This document shows, piece by piece, positions 30,401 through 40,654 of a stretch of 64,000 bases of DNA. A program made the position numbers and the translations under genes. Origin of the DNA: Prorocentrum cordatum (Eukaryota; Sar; Dinophyceae; Prorocentrales; Prorocentraceae); the NCBI GenBank assembly GCA_963575745.1, contig CAUYUJ010019892.1:104707-168706 (forward strand). Direction: 5' to 3'. Each line of letters begins with the position of its first letter. The stretch's first letter is position 1. The notes under the pieces were generated by a model. It saw only the letters and a program-made list of their open reading frames with translations, was not told where the DNA came from and searched no databases.

Positions 30401-31946
30401 CACGAAGCGGTAGGCGGCCCCCAGGATGGACAAAGCGCAGCGTCGCAGACTGAAGTGATGCACGAGATGACCCAGAAGGCAGCGAACGTGGTTGGGAGAA
30501 AGCGCCCCGCGATGGCTCGCCTCGCCCAGGGCGTACCAGAGCCGCCAGCTGCGCCTGTGGCTGTGTCTGACCCAGCGCCGCTCGCCGTCGAACAGTAAGC
30601 CGACTGCCTCGAAGCTCTGCGTCGCGTCGACCCGCTCATGCACCTGCAGACCCATGCGGACGAGCTCGTCCACCACCTCCGCGTGCAGCCGCACCACGGC
30701 GTCGCGGTCGCACCCGAGGACGTTCGCGTTGTCGACGTACGGGGCGCAGACGGCAACGCCAGGCCGCAGCGCCGGCGGCGGTTGGCGATCGCCAACAACG
30801 ACAGGCCCAAGCCCAAGGCGCTCCTGAGCTCGGCGGCAAGCCTCTGAGACGGCGCTGTGGCAGAAGTACAACGCCCAGCTCCAGCCCATTGGCAAGCCGC
30901 CGAAACAGACCTCGAGCTCATCGGACGGGTCCACCGCCACGGTCAAAGACCTCGGTGACGCCGACGTCTCCAGCCCGGCGGCAGACGCCCAGCCCGAAGA
31001 AGTGCGAAACAGTCGGCGCCAGGAACTGGTAAAACCCGTCCTGCAGGTCGATCGAAGCTCCCCACAGCTCGGGCTCATGCCCCGGCTCCTTCTCCATGAA
31101 GTGCGGGTCCAGGACGAGGCTTGACATGGCGGCTGTCGTCGCCAGGCGCGTGTACGGGGCCTTCCTGTGCAAAACGTTAGCCGGCCGACAGTCCAGCACC
31201 ATGCGCAGCATCCCCGTCTTCTTCGCCACGAAGAAGATCCCGACGCGCGAGGCGACCCGACGTCGGTACGTGATGAGTCCCACGCTGTCCAGCTTCCCGA
31301 CCAGGTCGTCGAGCAGGTGGGGCGAGCGCCTGAGCCTCTCGTCCCAGTGAGGCCGAACAGGCTCTGGCCCCTCGGCGTCGGCGGGAAGGACGATCCGACG
31401 AGGGTCGTCCAGGAACGTCCGCGCGACGTCACCGACGAGCCCAGCGGCATCCTGCGGGCGGATGTTGCCCTTGGTGACTGCGAGGAGCTCGGGGCGGTAC
31501 GGCGCCACGGCCAGCGAGGTGTCGCACTCGTAGAGGTCCTTCGTCTTGAGAATCTCGGATAGAGCCCCGTCGGGGCACAAATCATGTTGGCGAGGCTGCG
31601 GCCCGGCGGCTTCTGCGGCGGTCGCCAGCCTCCTCCACACCTGCCGCTGCGGTTCCGAGAGCGGCTGGCGCGAAGTTGCGTGGTGAAGCGGCCCAGGCGT
31701 GGGCACGCCCCTGGCCCGAGCCCCCGCCAGAGCGTTGAGCGCCGCAGCCGCTTGGACTTGAAGACGCCGTGGCCCCGGTTCAGGAAGCAGAAGACCGTCA
31801 GCGCGCGACGGCGCCGCACTGGATGAATTGGCAACCTCAGGAAGATCCAGAGGGAAAGGAGCACGGGAACGAGGAGCCGCCATCCCACGCGAGCAGGTCC
31901 GCGGCCGTCGCAATCGAGGAGGACCCCCTCGCTCACGACTTCCCAT
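27424..31946 (-). CDS. ORF3 (pol): RT - RNase H - methyltransferase-like - tyrosine recombinase, with two frame changes
   Basis: The start ATG at 31946 overlaps the gag stop by 14 nt. RT: FFVAKKTGMLRMVLDCRPAN, ASIDLQDGFYQF (first catalytic Asp, codon 31047-31049), GLPMGWSWALYFCH, and APYVDNANVLG where YxDD is replaced by YVDN (30729-30740). RNase H-like: YCSDASTEGYALH, CKEARAALLGL, SFGDNLAETL and NPSDADSR give a D-E-D-D set. Methyltransferase-like: FLELFAG (~29378-29350), VLLGTPCTAW (~29205-29180), VLLENPARS (~29078-29053). Recombinase: CYLRPSE with Arg at 28042-28044, PHSWRH with His and Arg at 27733-27747, GRWLSANSVKRYS with the nucleophile Tyr at 27637-27639. The frame changes near 30945 (inside RT) and near 28500-28560 (before the recombinase). 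The second could be an ORF boundary or programmed shift; the first breaks the RT. Confidence 0.85.
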
Positions 31947-33072
31947 CCTTCTTGCGCCTGTCCGACTCTTCCGCGAACAAACGCTGCTGCTTGAGTGTGA
32001 ACGCCTCCGACTTCTGCTCCTCCGCGATGAACTTGGCGAAGTCGCCCGTGGCCGCGGCCGTCCCCGAGTCGAGGGTGGACGCGATCATCATCTCGAGCCC
32101 CCTGAAGTCCGGGCTCTTGGGCGACCTCTTCGTCGCGCGCTCGATGTACATCACCCTCCTGGCGAGCATCTCCATCCCTGCCAAGCGATAGACCTCCAGC
32201 TGGTCGAAGCACAACGTGTGGTGGAAGACGCTCAGGAGCGAGGCGTGGTGGTGAGCCACGGCCGAATCTGGCCCCACGCCCGAGTCCCGCACCCACTTGT
32301 CGCGGTAAGTGGCGACGGTCTCGCCAGACGAGCGAATGATCGAGACCAGCTCGACCGCCGCGCTCGGCCCACGGAACGGCCAGTCGCTGTCCGTGCCGCT
32401 GCTGGAGCCCGCGCCAGCGGCGATCTCGTGCGTCCTCTTCTGGAGCCCAGCCATCGCGTCGCGGAACTCGATGTACCGATGGTCGCGGCCGTCTCGGGTG
32501 ATGGGCATAACGCGTGGGTCTCTGCCAGCCCCGGACCTCTTCTCTTCCTTCCAGTCCTCCAGGTCGGCAGGGGCCACTCGCTCTAGTGCCGTCCAACGGC
32601 CCTCGACAAGGCCCAGCGCCGTCGACCCCCGTTGTACGAAGCGTGCCGGGTTGCTGGTCACCGCGGGGTCGACCTGCTCCCCGAACTGCTCCGCTCCTGT
32701 GTCCGAGACCACCCAGACAGCGGCGCCTCGGCTCGGTGCTGTGGCCACGCCGCCGATAAGCACCGCCAACGCTTCCCCCTGCTGCTGGAGGGAGAGAAGC
32801 TGGTCCTCGCTGAGGTCCCCGAACATGTAGATGTCGCCCCGCACGCGTGGAGGCACCTGACATCCCCGAGGTAGTGGGACCACCCTGTGGTTGGCCAGGT
32901 CCAACACCTCGACGTTGTAGTCCGGGGTCGAAACTACCCACTTGGTACCATCGCCCACGCGGTTCAGCAACAGGCGGTGATGCCACCGAAAGTGGGCGTC
33001 GTCTGGGAAGTCGATCGCCACCTGCGGGTTCCCCACATCCAAGGCTGTCTCCCGTGCAGCAGCAGCCGCCAT
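31933..33072 (-). CDS. ORF2: gag-like protein of the DIRS-like element
   Basis: The 379-codon frame starts at the ATG at 33072, and its ATG overlaps the ORF1 stop as TGATG. The N-terminal half is beta-rich looking (FRWHHRLLLNRVGDGTKWVV, DIYMFGDLSEDQLL). The C-terminal half is helical and charged (YRDKWVRDSGVGPDS, MLARRVMYIERATKRSP) and ends with a Lys/Arg-rich tail. No zinc knuckle is present. Its place before pol, its size and the ORF overlap fit a gag-like nucleocapsid role; the function is inferred from position only. Confidence 0.6.
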   Translation of the reverse strand: MAAAAARETALDVGNPQVAIDFPDDAHFRWHHRLLLNRVGDGTKWVVSTPDYNVEVLDLANHRVVPLPRGCQVPPRVRGDIYMFGDLSEDQLLSLQQQGEALAVLIGGVATAPSRGAAVWVVSDTGAEQFGEQVDPAVTSNPARFVQRGSTALGLVEGRWTALERVAPADLEDWKEEKRSGAGRDPRVMPITRDGRDHRYIEFRDAMAGLQKRTHEIAAGAGSSSGTDSDWPFRGPSAAVELVSIIRSSGETVATYRDKWVRDSGVGPDSAVAHHHASLLSVFHHTLCFDQLEVYRLAGMEMLARRVMYIERATKRSPKSPDFRGLEMMIASTLDSGTAAATGDFAKFIAEEQKSEAFTLKQQRLFAEESDRRKKDGKS

Positions 33073-33605
33073 CACTTCCGACTAGCCCTCGGTCGCCAGA
33101 CCTCGCCCTCGTCGGGTGTCTCGACGCCAGATGGTCCCGATCCAGGGCTGGAAGGGCCAGGAGCGCCAAGAGCAAGGACGCCAGGCAGCGGAGGCGAGCC
33201 GCTCGCCGACGCCGGCAGCGACCAGGTGGCTGCGACTCCTCGCGGAAGGCCGACGCTCGCGCCGCCCTCCGCCGCGGCCGCGAAACGGCCGTTGCCCCAC
33301 CAGGAGCACGCGCGGGTCGCCCACACGAGGAGCGCCGCGCCCGCAAGGGATAGCCCGCACAGCGTCCAGAAGCCCAGCCCGGCGCCGGGCGCCGCTGGGC
33401 AGGCCGGGCAGGCCGGCACGATCACCTCCGGGCAGGCGGCCGGAGGGCAGACCGCTGCCGGGCAGACCGGCGGCGGGCAGTGGTCAAGCTCGTGCCCGAC
33501 CACGCAAGGCGCCGCCTCCGGCGCCAGAGGGTGGCCAGCGAAGCCACCGAGCAGCGAGCCCGCGAAACCAGCAATCGCGGCGAGAGCAGGGTCGGTGGCG
33601 CGCAT
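33072..33605 (-). CDS. ORF1: small Cys-rich protein with one membrane segment
   Basis: The 177-codon frame starts at the ATG at 33605 (MRATDPALAAIAGFAG). The same frame is open upstream into the A1 repeat without needing it. Residues ~30-65 contain about eight Cys in Pro/Ala-rich spacing (CPPPVCPAAVCPPAACPEV). A hydrophobic segment follows (LGFWTLCGLSLAGAALLVWA), then a Gly/Pro/Ser-rich tail. I recognise no family. It lies in the leader position of the element, directly upstream of the gag-like frame and translationally coupled by TGATG overlap. Confidence 0.5.
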   Translation of the reverse strand: MRATDPALAAIAGFAGSLLGGFAGHPLAPEAAPCVVGHELDHCPPPVCPAAVCPPAACPEVIVPACPACPAAPGAGLGFWTLCGLSLAGAALLVWATRACSWWGNGRFAAAAEGGASVGLPRGVAATWSLPASASGSPPLPGVLALGAPGPSSPGSGPSGVETPDEGEVWRPRASRK

Positions 33606-33625
33606 CACACTCGGCTCAATCGTTT

Positions 33626-33689
33626 GAGCCAAAAACTTAAGGTGGGGCTGGCTACGATCGTGACAACGATAACATGGCACACCATCAAT
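33626..33689 (-). repeat. A1 repeat, 5' end of the DIRS-like element
   Basis: Identical to A2. Its outer end is CCATCAAT followed by flank AAGTGGATGCC. Confidence 0.92.
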
Positions 33690-34225
33690 AAGTGGATGCC
33701 AAGATGGGTCCTATCTGGCCTAAGCTAGCTTCTAAGTGGGTTGCAAGTGCCCTGAGCGACTTTGGGGGGCCAAGATCTGGACTAGGTGGGCGGAGCCCAC
33801 TTCGCAAAGTCACCGAACCCCTCCAGGCCACTCGGGGCACCTGTAACCCACTTGTGAGCTATGTCAGAGCAGGTATAATCCGCCCTGGCGTCCACTCAGA
33901 GCCCCCTAGTTCCTATGGCCCCCCCCCGCGCCGATAAAGGTGGTGGTGCACGTTTGGGCCGTTTTCTGAGCCCTCGGGTGGGCAGACAAGAGCGGGTGCT
34001 GCACCCTCGCGGTCGACCCAGATCCCCGGTGCCTTCCACTGGGGAGGAGGCTTGGACGAAGAGACTCGAAGGCGACAAAGCGGCATAAAAATCCAAATGT
34101 TCGGAGGTCCGAACATTTCCGAGTCTGAAGTTTGATGCTCTTCTAGAGGCGACAGAGATGAGGAACCGGTCCCAGGGATAGGGTTGAGGTCTCAGGGGCC
34201 GACGTCGGGTGTCGGGGGAGATCTC
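33690..34225. other. Unassigned
   Basis: No gene or repeat is recognised between the retroelement and the next microsatellite. Confidence 0.3.
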
Positions 34226-34440
34226 GCGAAGGAGGAGCAGGAGGAAGAGGAGGAGGAGGAGGAGGAGGAGGAGGAGGAGGAGGGGAAGGGGTGAGGAGGA
34301 GGAGGAGGAGGAGGAGGAGGAGGAGGGAGGAGGAGGAGGAGGAGGAGGAGGAGGAGGGGGAGGAGGGGGAGGAGGAGGAGGAGGAGGAGGAGGAGGAGGA
34401 GGAGGAGGAGGAGGAGGAGGAGGAGGAGGAGGGAGGAGGG
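34226..34440. repeat. ~200-bp (GGA)n microsatellite
   Basis: One of the longest GGA tracts in the window, with AGGGG interruptions near 34285 and 34360. All Glu-, Arg- and Gly-rich frames over it are artefacts. Confidence 0.95.
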
Positions 34441-35330
34441 CGAAGGAGGCCTCTCGGTGGAGGGAGGGCAGGAAAGAGCGGTGAGCAGGGAGGCGTGAGA
34501 AGAGGGGCGGTTGGGAGGAAGGAGGGGGGGGGAAGGGCCGACGGGATATGCAGGAGAGGCAAGTAGTGTACGGGGAAGCGGGATGAGACGTAGGAGAAGC
34601 AGGAGAAAGGAGCCTCCCTCTCTTCCATCTCATAAATCTTTCCCCGCCTCGGCATCTCCCTTCCGGCAGACCTGTTGCCGTTCCCTCCCCATTACACAGC
34701 AAGTGCGGCAGCTGAGGCAAGCAAGAGATGTGGGCACAGTAATCGGAAGACGTCTCGCCGTTCGGGCCACATGCTCCGCACTCGAAAGCGGCGGGCATGA
34801 AACCTGCGGCTCCCCGCAGAGATTGTGAGGGAATGCTGCTATGGATCCCCTCTACCTGAAGCCTCCTCTTTGTTGGCCGTGGCCACGACTACCCATCTGT
34901 TCTCTTTCTTTCGTCGATCCTCCCCCCCCTCCTCCCCAAGCGCAGCTTGTAGAGAGTAACTTTGCGAGCGTGGGCCAACTTCGACCGCGCCGCAAGTAGA
35001 ACGTCAGCGAGAACACGCAGGAGCAAAATAAGCTCATCGTGCCGCTGCCCGCCAGGAGCGCAGCCCGCGGGGGGCGGCCGTCGGTAAGAGGGCGTCGGCC
35101 GCGGCACCAGTCGCCGAGCAACCAGAGGAGGAGCCCTCGCTGCCGCCGACGCCCTGCGGCGCCCAACACTGCCCGAGGTCGCCGGCGTCACCGTCGTCAC
35201 ATCCATCGTTAAGGGCACCGCTATCGCTGCTCGACCCTCTTAGCCACAGCTGGATGTGCCTCGAAATCCTGGTCAGAACGCGCCCTGGGAGAGAGGTCTG
35301 GGAAGTAGCGGTGTCGATACCTTCTTGTTT
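34441..35330. other. Unassigned
   Basis: No domain or clear exon is seen. CAGAACGCGCCCTGGGAGAG near 35274-35293 recurs at about 39532 (CAGAACGCACCCTGGGAGAG), so the end of this stretch belongs to a dispersed repeat. Confidence 0.35.
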
Positions 35331-36100
35331 TCCAAATCGCCGCCATGGTCGTCGTCGTCGTCGTTGTATTCGTCGCCGTCGTGGTCTTACTCGCCGCCTG
35401 CGTCGTCGCCGTCCGTTGCCATCGCAAATCCTCGTCGGGGCCTCTCTTGGAGCGCGCTCTGGCCAGGATGGCGAGGCAGACCCAGCCGTGGCGACGAGGT
35501 GCCCGAGGGCGCCGAGCCGCCATCGCGGCCGCCGACATCGACGTCGACGTCGTCATGGTCGTGGTCGGTTGCCTCGTCCGGGCCGGGTACAAGTGAGGGA
35601 GTTGTGGTCCTTGCCCCCCTTGGAACGGGCTATGAATGGCGGCACCCTTCTCGAGAGGTCGTCGATGCGATGAGCTACCCCAGGGGGGTGAGGAATACAG
35701 CTCCCCCAGTTGTGGCTGGTCGTTCGGTCGGTCGGTCGGTCGTCGATCGTCGTCGTCCTCGATCGTCGTCGATCGTCGTCGTCATCGTCGTCGCCGTCCT
35801 CGATCGTCGTCGATCGCCGTCGTCGTCGCCGTCGTCGTCGTCGTCGCCGTCGTCGTCGCCGTCGTCCTCGTCCTCGTCCTCGTCCTCATCGTCCGAGTCG
35901 TCGTCCGCGTCCTCGTCCCCGTCCTCGTCCTCGTCGACGTCCTGGATCCTCGTTGTCGTCCTCGTCCACATCCTCGGTCGTCGTCGTCGTCGTCGTCGTG
36001 GTGGTTGTCGCCGTCGTCGCCGTCGTCGTCATACTCGTCCTCGCTTGCGTCCTCGTTCGCGTCCTCGATCCTCGTCGTCGTCTTCGTCGTCGGCGTCGAT
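35331..36100. repeat. (CGT)n / (CGTCGTC)n low-complexity tract
   Basis: CGTCGT, CGTCCTCG and GTCGATCGTC words dominate, densest at 35740-36080, with non-repetitive gaps at 35440-35700. Confidence 0.85.
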
Positions 36101-36324
36101 CGGCCTGAGGTCTCTGGCGGCGGGGGCCAGGCCCGCGAGGTGGAGCCGCATCGAGGCGTTCGAGATCGAGCGCGCGCGGCCAAGCCCGAGGCGCCTATGC
36201 GCCGTGGTCGGGCGGCCAGCTCAGCGCCAGGCGGCGAGGGCTCTGGCGTCCTCCTCGGAGGTTGGTGGGGCTCCCGCCCTCCAGGGACAACGCCACGGGA
36301 GGATAGGCTCACGAATGAGTAGGA

Positions 36325-36337
36325 GGAGGCGGAGGGG

Positions 36338-36369
<32 letters not shown>

Positions 36370-36475
36370 GATGGAGGAGGAGATGGAGGAGGAGATGGAG
36401 GAGGAGATGGAGGAGGAGGAGGAGGAGGAGGAGGAGGAGGAGGAGGAGGAGGAGGAGGAGGAGGAGGAGGTAGGG
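36325..36475. repeat. (GGA)n microsatellite with GGAGAT units
   Basis: Four GGAGATGGAGGA blocks precede about 20 GGA units. Confidence 0.95.
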
Positions 36476-36728
36476 TCAGGAGGCGGGCAGAGGGAGAGGG
36501 ATAGGCTCACGGGGGATCGAGGTTTGAGGCGTGAGGTGCTTGGACGGCTTCGTCGGTCCTGGGCAGCGTTCCAGCCTCGCGGTGCCCTTCAGCAGCTGCG
36601 CCTCGCCGAGGGCGTTCTGGGGGGTGCTCGGATCATCCCGAACGGCTGCTGGAGAGCCGAGCTATGGCCCGAAACACACCGGGGGCAGCGCTAAGGGGGG
36701 ATAGACAGAATGGGGGGATGCCTCGACC

Positions 36729-36842
36729 ACCATATCGCCCGTTCATCGCCGATAGGGGCCCGATAGCCCATCCCGCCGAGGAACGTGCGGTTTCGCTAGT
36801 GGTGCTCATCGCCAATCTATCGGCGATGAATCGCCGATTCCA
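36729..36842. repeat. Foldback with ATCGCCGATAG arms
   Basis: CGTTCATCGCCGATAGGGGC on the left pairs with a right arm whose reverse complement is GCGATTCATCGCCGATAG. The core word ATCGCCGAT links it to the foldback family at 4657-4832, but the arms differ. Confidence 0.55.
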
Positions 36843-38585
36843 GCTCGACGTTTCCTCCCAGAAGCGGGTCCCCCCACGGACGTTGCCCCTCGACCCTGCC
36901 AGGTCGGCTAGCGAATTGCCCTTGCCCAGTTCTCGAGACGGTGCTGCACCCGGCATGTTTGCTGGCCTGCGCCCGCCAGGTCTGGCCCAGGGCCGTTTCC
37001 ATTGAAGGACGCCTCGCTATGGGGGGAGCTGTTCCACTCGGCCGCGCGCAAAGGGGGGGGGGGCATGGAGGAGGGGGGGAGGCTTCTTAGAAGCACCCCT
37101 GCTTCTTAGAAGGCGCGGGCCTTGTCGAAAGATGTGAGGCTTGCGCCTTCCCAGAAGCAGCCCCAGCCCCATTCTAAGAAGCCTTCGCCCCTCCCCCTAC
37201 CCTCTTGTGCGCGCCGTCAATCCACCCCCGACGTTTGTCCTCTTTGATCGGCTGGGCGGCAGCTCGAAAAGCTGACCTGGTGGCGAGGCATCTGAAGTCT
37301 TATGCCCTGTTGTGGGCATCCTAGGGGGGGGGGGGGGGGGGGAAGGGGCCTGGCGGCCACCGTCGGGCGCGGCTCGAACAAGCTCGTCCGGCTGCAAGGG
37401 TTTTTGTTGGGCGTCTTCTCGCGCTTGTGAGTTTCGTGGGTGGACCTCGTGAGCGGCCTGGACGCAGCCCGAAAGACTGACCCAGCGTCGAGGACTTTGG
37501 CGTACAGCAGGCATGCTAGATATCAAATCGGCATGCCGGCAGGTGCCCAACAGAAGGTTCGCATCCACCGATGACCCCGGGAGCCCCCCGATGACCCTGG
37601 GGGCCCACAAAAAGCTCTGGGACACCATAGGGTTCTCAAAGGTTGTCGAATAGTGTGCCCCATCATTTCTTAGAAAAGGAAGGATTCCCGGATGTGTCTA
37701 CTTCATATCCTGGTCTTCGTGTGCATCGTCTCGTGAGGCGGGGCGCCTCGTGACCACTGCTGGACGCAGTCCGAAAAACTTGCTCGGCGGCGAGGGGCGA
37801 GGGGAGCCAGACCTCCGTCGCCCCACGCATCGCCACAGAAAGTTCTGGGTATCCGGAGCCGTGTTTCGGTCCCTGGCCGCATCGGGCAACCTCGGGACGA
37901 CAGACGGTCCTCGTGGATAAATCTTGGGCGACGGTGATGGTGTGCAGCGCGAGCGGGTCGGCTTTTGGACATTGCGATACGCCTTTTGGAAGACCTCCTG
38001 GAGTCGAAGACGCCGTCTTGGGGAAGCATCTTGAAAGAAGACCGATCCCCTCCAAGAAGCCCCGCTGCTTTCTCGGAAGCCCGCCCCCTTGCCCCATTCC
38101 GTGTCGTGAGACGCCAACCCACCGGCCAGGTGTCCTAGGAGCCAAGCAAACGGACCATCCAGAGTGTAGAGGGCCCCCATAAAAAAAAGAACGCCCCGAG
38201 ATGCCCAAGAGCCAGGCGACGCGAATTATGTCTTGGCCTGAGGAGATTTCTGCAGGTCTTCAGAGGCCCATGGAGCTGGAGCTTCTGGAGGCCCAGATGG
38301 CGCCAAAAACGCAACAAGGTTGGGATTATCCCGCGTCAGGGCTGGACCTGAACGCTGTATTGCTGGACTTCGGCTGTGTTGTGTGATTCGTTTTGGGAGG
38401 GAGGTACAGGAATACAGAAACGAAAAACAAAACGAATAACAAAGTTTAGGTCCAGCCCTGTCCCGCGTCGTTGATCCCTCCTTCTGGTCCGTGCTGGCTG
38501 CCTCCAGGGCCTCCACCCCTGGGACCCTTCGGGCTGGCCAGCCCCGACCGCGGGCCAAGAGCCGTGGAGTCCGATCAGCTGGAGG
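36843..38585. other. Unassigned; weak tandem similarity
   Basis: Three passages share the pattern GG(A/C)CGCAG(T/C)(C/T)CGAAA...CT...GGCGAGG, near 37250, 37460 and 37762. This suggests a decayed repeat of some 200-300 bp. A (G)17 run lies at 37325-37342. No gene is recognised. Confidence 0.35.
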
Positions 38586-38589
38586 ACCA

Positions 38590-38638
38590 ACGTCGCCGCC
38601 GCCGCCGCCGCCGCCGTCGTCGCCGTCGTCGTCGTCGC

Positions 38639-38731
<93 letters not shown>

Positions 38732-38875
38732 TGTCGATCTTGTTCGTGTTGTCGTTGTCGCCCTCGGCGTCGTCGTCGACCTCCTCGTCGTCGACGTCGT
38801 CGTCGTTCTCCTCGGTCCTTGTCGTCGCCCTCGCCGCCGTCGTCGAGCTCGGCGCCGTCCTCGCTGTCGTCGGTC
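38590..38875. repeat. (CGT)n / (CGC)n microsatellite
   Basis: About 280 bp of CGC, CGT and CGTCGTCG units with a short break near 38735. Confidence 0.95.
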
Positions 38876-39574
38876 TGCTAGAGGACCGAGTCCGATGGGC
38901 TGGCCAGCCCCGCCCCCTCCCCGCCGCAGAGCTCGCGCGGCGACGGTCGCGCGCTGGAGGTGCGGAGGGGAGAGACAGCATACCGATCTCGGAGTTTTGT
39001 GCCGCGCCGAAGTTCATTGATTCGGTTCTGCCGAATCAGCCTGTCTGTAAGAAATGTGACCGGGAGGCTTCAGACCTTGGAGGACGCCTTCTCTGACGAG
39101 AGCGGCGGTGGCATCCATGGCCAACTCACGATTGGAGTTCCACCGGCTTCCAGACCTTGGACTCTTTATCCAAAGGTTCGCCTGGTGAATGAGCCGAGGC
39201 CCCCAGAATCGGTGGCCCATCGTGGCCCCCGATCATGGCCCCCCATCGCGGCCCTCCATCTTGAGCTGTGCAAGGCCGTTATGGTCTTCTGCCGCAGGGG
39301 TGCCATTTCATGGATTTCGGGCTTCGGGCCGTTGGAAGTCGATCCAGGATCAAAGGTTTGCCACGTTGGGCGTGGGGGGGGCCGCTCTTGAGCGGATTTT
39401 GGCCCACCCGTGGGCCGCTGAAGTCAGAGAGAAAGTACAGATGACCATGCCCCTCCCTCGTTTTCGCCTCTGTGGACCTCCTGGTGGGGGGGGCCCTCGT
39501 CGCCACGCGCGCACTCGGAGTCTACGTCAGAACGCACCCTGGGAGAGGCCCAGGGAAGTCGCGGTGTCGGTAAC

Positions 39575-39775
39575 TCCCAGGCCTCCCAAACGGGGTCGAA
39601 GTAAATGGGGTCGAAAGATCGCGCCGCATCGACCATGCAATCCGATGTAAAGCCCGAAGGTCTCCGCGCCGACGTCGCAGATGCATCGCTGGCGATGCAT
39701 CGGCGATGCGGCGCGATCTTCCGGTGCAGCGCGATCCCCGGACGCCATCTACTCGGACCCTACTCGGGAGGCCTC
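39575..39775. mobile_element. Foldback element, ATCGGCGAT family (copy e, both arms)
   Basis: The left arm is AGGCCTCCCAAACGGGGTCG then AAATGGGGTCGAAAGATCGC. The right arm reverse-complements to AGGCCTCCCGAGTAGGGTCC then GAGTAGATGGCGTCCGGGG. The interior has CATCGCTGGCGATGCATCGG. This is the most complete copy besides 4657-4832. Confidence 0.65.
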
Positions 39776-40434
39776 CATAACTTTGCTCGTTCCCTTGGAG
39801 GCAGAGCTGGCGGTGGAGGGGCCAGCGGAAAAGCCAGGCACGACCGGCGGGGAAGCTCAGCACGAATTGCCCATGACGTCGGGGCTCCCATGTCGGAGGC
39901 CGCGGAAGGCACGCGAGCACAACCGTGCCGACGTCCGCGGGCAGACGATCTCCGCTCCCGGCGCGCGCGCGGGGGTGGGGCCGGGCATCGGGGGGATCGG
40001 GGGGCCCCCAGACGGCGCGGTGACCACTCCGCGTACCGCGTGGTGGGTCAGTGGGGGCTCGGGATGGCCGCACGGCTTTGGGACTTGGGACGCTCTCCGA
40101 GGATGCCTCGGGCGACTGGGGCCTCCAGGGTCCCACGGCCGTGCGGTGACGGACCGCCTCACTCCCGCGGGCCCTCACTTCCCCCACCCCCCCTCCCGCC
40201 CCCTCCCCCGCGCCGCCTCCCGTCGTCCGCGTGTCGTCCGTCGCTCGTATGCTGTGTCGTGCCAGTGAGCTCCGCCTGCTCTGGTAACAAAGTGCTGTGA
40301 GGCCCTCTCGGGGGTTCCGAGGTCACCGCACGGTCTGTCAAAGCACCGTTTTGGGACCCCCAGGGGAAGCCTGCCGCCTGCGGACGTGAGGAGAATGGTT
40401 CTTCATCCTCTGGCGCGTAACGGTCGTTAACTAC
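39776..40434. other. Unassigned
   Basis: GC-rich sequence with no gene or repeat that I recognise. Confidence 0.3.
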
Positions 40435-40654
40435 GTACCTCGGGCCAGACGAAAGGGGGGGATAGGGAAAGGTGGGGTTACGAAATCTGCTGCATGCAGC
40501 TGGTTTCGGCCCCGCCGCCGGGCCCATTCTTCGATACATGGGCGCCTCCGGCGCCGGGAGGCGCCGGGAAAATCAGCTACGTGAGCTGATTCTCAAACCC
40601 CCCCTTAAAGGGGGGCCCTTTGCTATCCCCCCCCTTTCGCCCGGCCCGAGTACC
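40435..40654. mobile_element. MITE family A, copy 1, with 5-bp target-site duplication
   Basis: The 210-bp body (40440-40649) has terminal inverted repeats. The left starts TCGGGCCAGACGAAAGGGGG, and the right reverse-complements to TCGGGCCGGGCGAAAGGGGG. GTACC flanks both sides (40435-40439 and 40650-40654). The interior is a chain of further palindromes: GCTGCATGCAGC, GGCGCCTCCGGCGCC, AATCAGCTACGTGAGCTGATT taken as an 8-bp stem, and CCCCCTTAAAGGGGG. No coding capacity. Confidence 0.88.

Larger units (their letters stand above)
26813..33689 (-). mobile_element. Tyrosine-recombinase retrotransposon, DIRS order, PAT-like, with split direct repeats
   Basis: Read on the minus strand, the order is A1 (33689-33626), ORF1, ORF2, ORF3, B1 (27470-27206), A2 (27207-27144), a 66-bp GGA-rich spacer, and B2 (27077-26813). 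This A1-ORFs-B1-A2-B2 layout is the split-direct-repeat signature of PAT-like elements. Pol encodes RT, RNase H, a methyltransferase-like domain and a tyrosine recombinase, the gene content known for DIRS1/PAT-type elements. There is no integrase, no LTR and no longer target-site duplication. The A and B copies are almost identical, so insertion seems recent, yet pol shows two frame changes. Confidence 0.88.

Noticed and set aside
37197-38208. Several minus-strand ORFs of 130-180 codons
   Set aside because: The DNA shows decayed tandem similarity and the three frames overlap without one being favoured.
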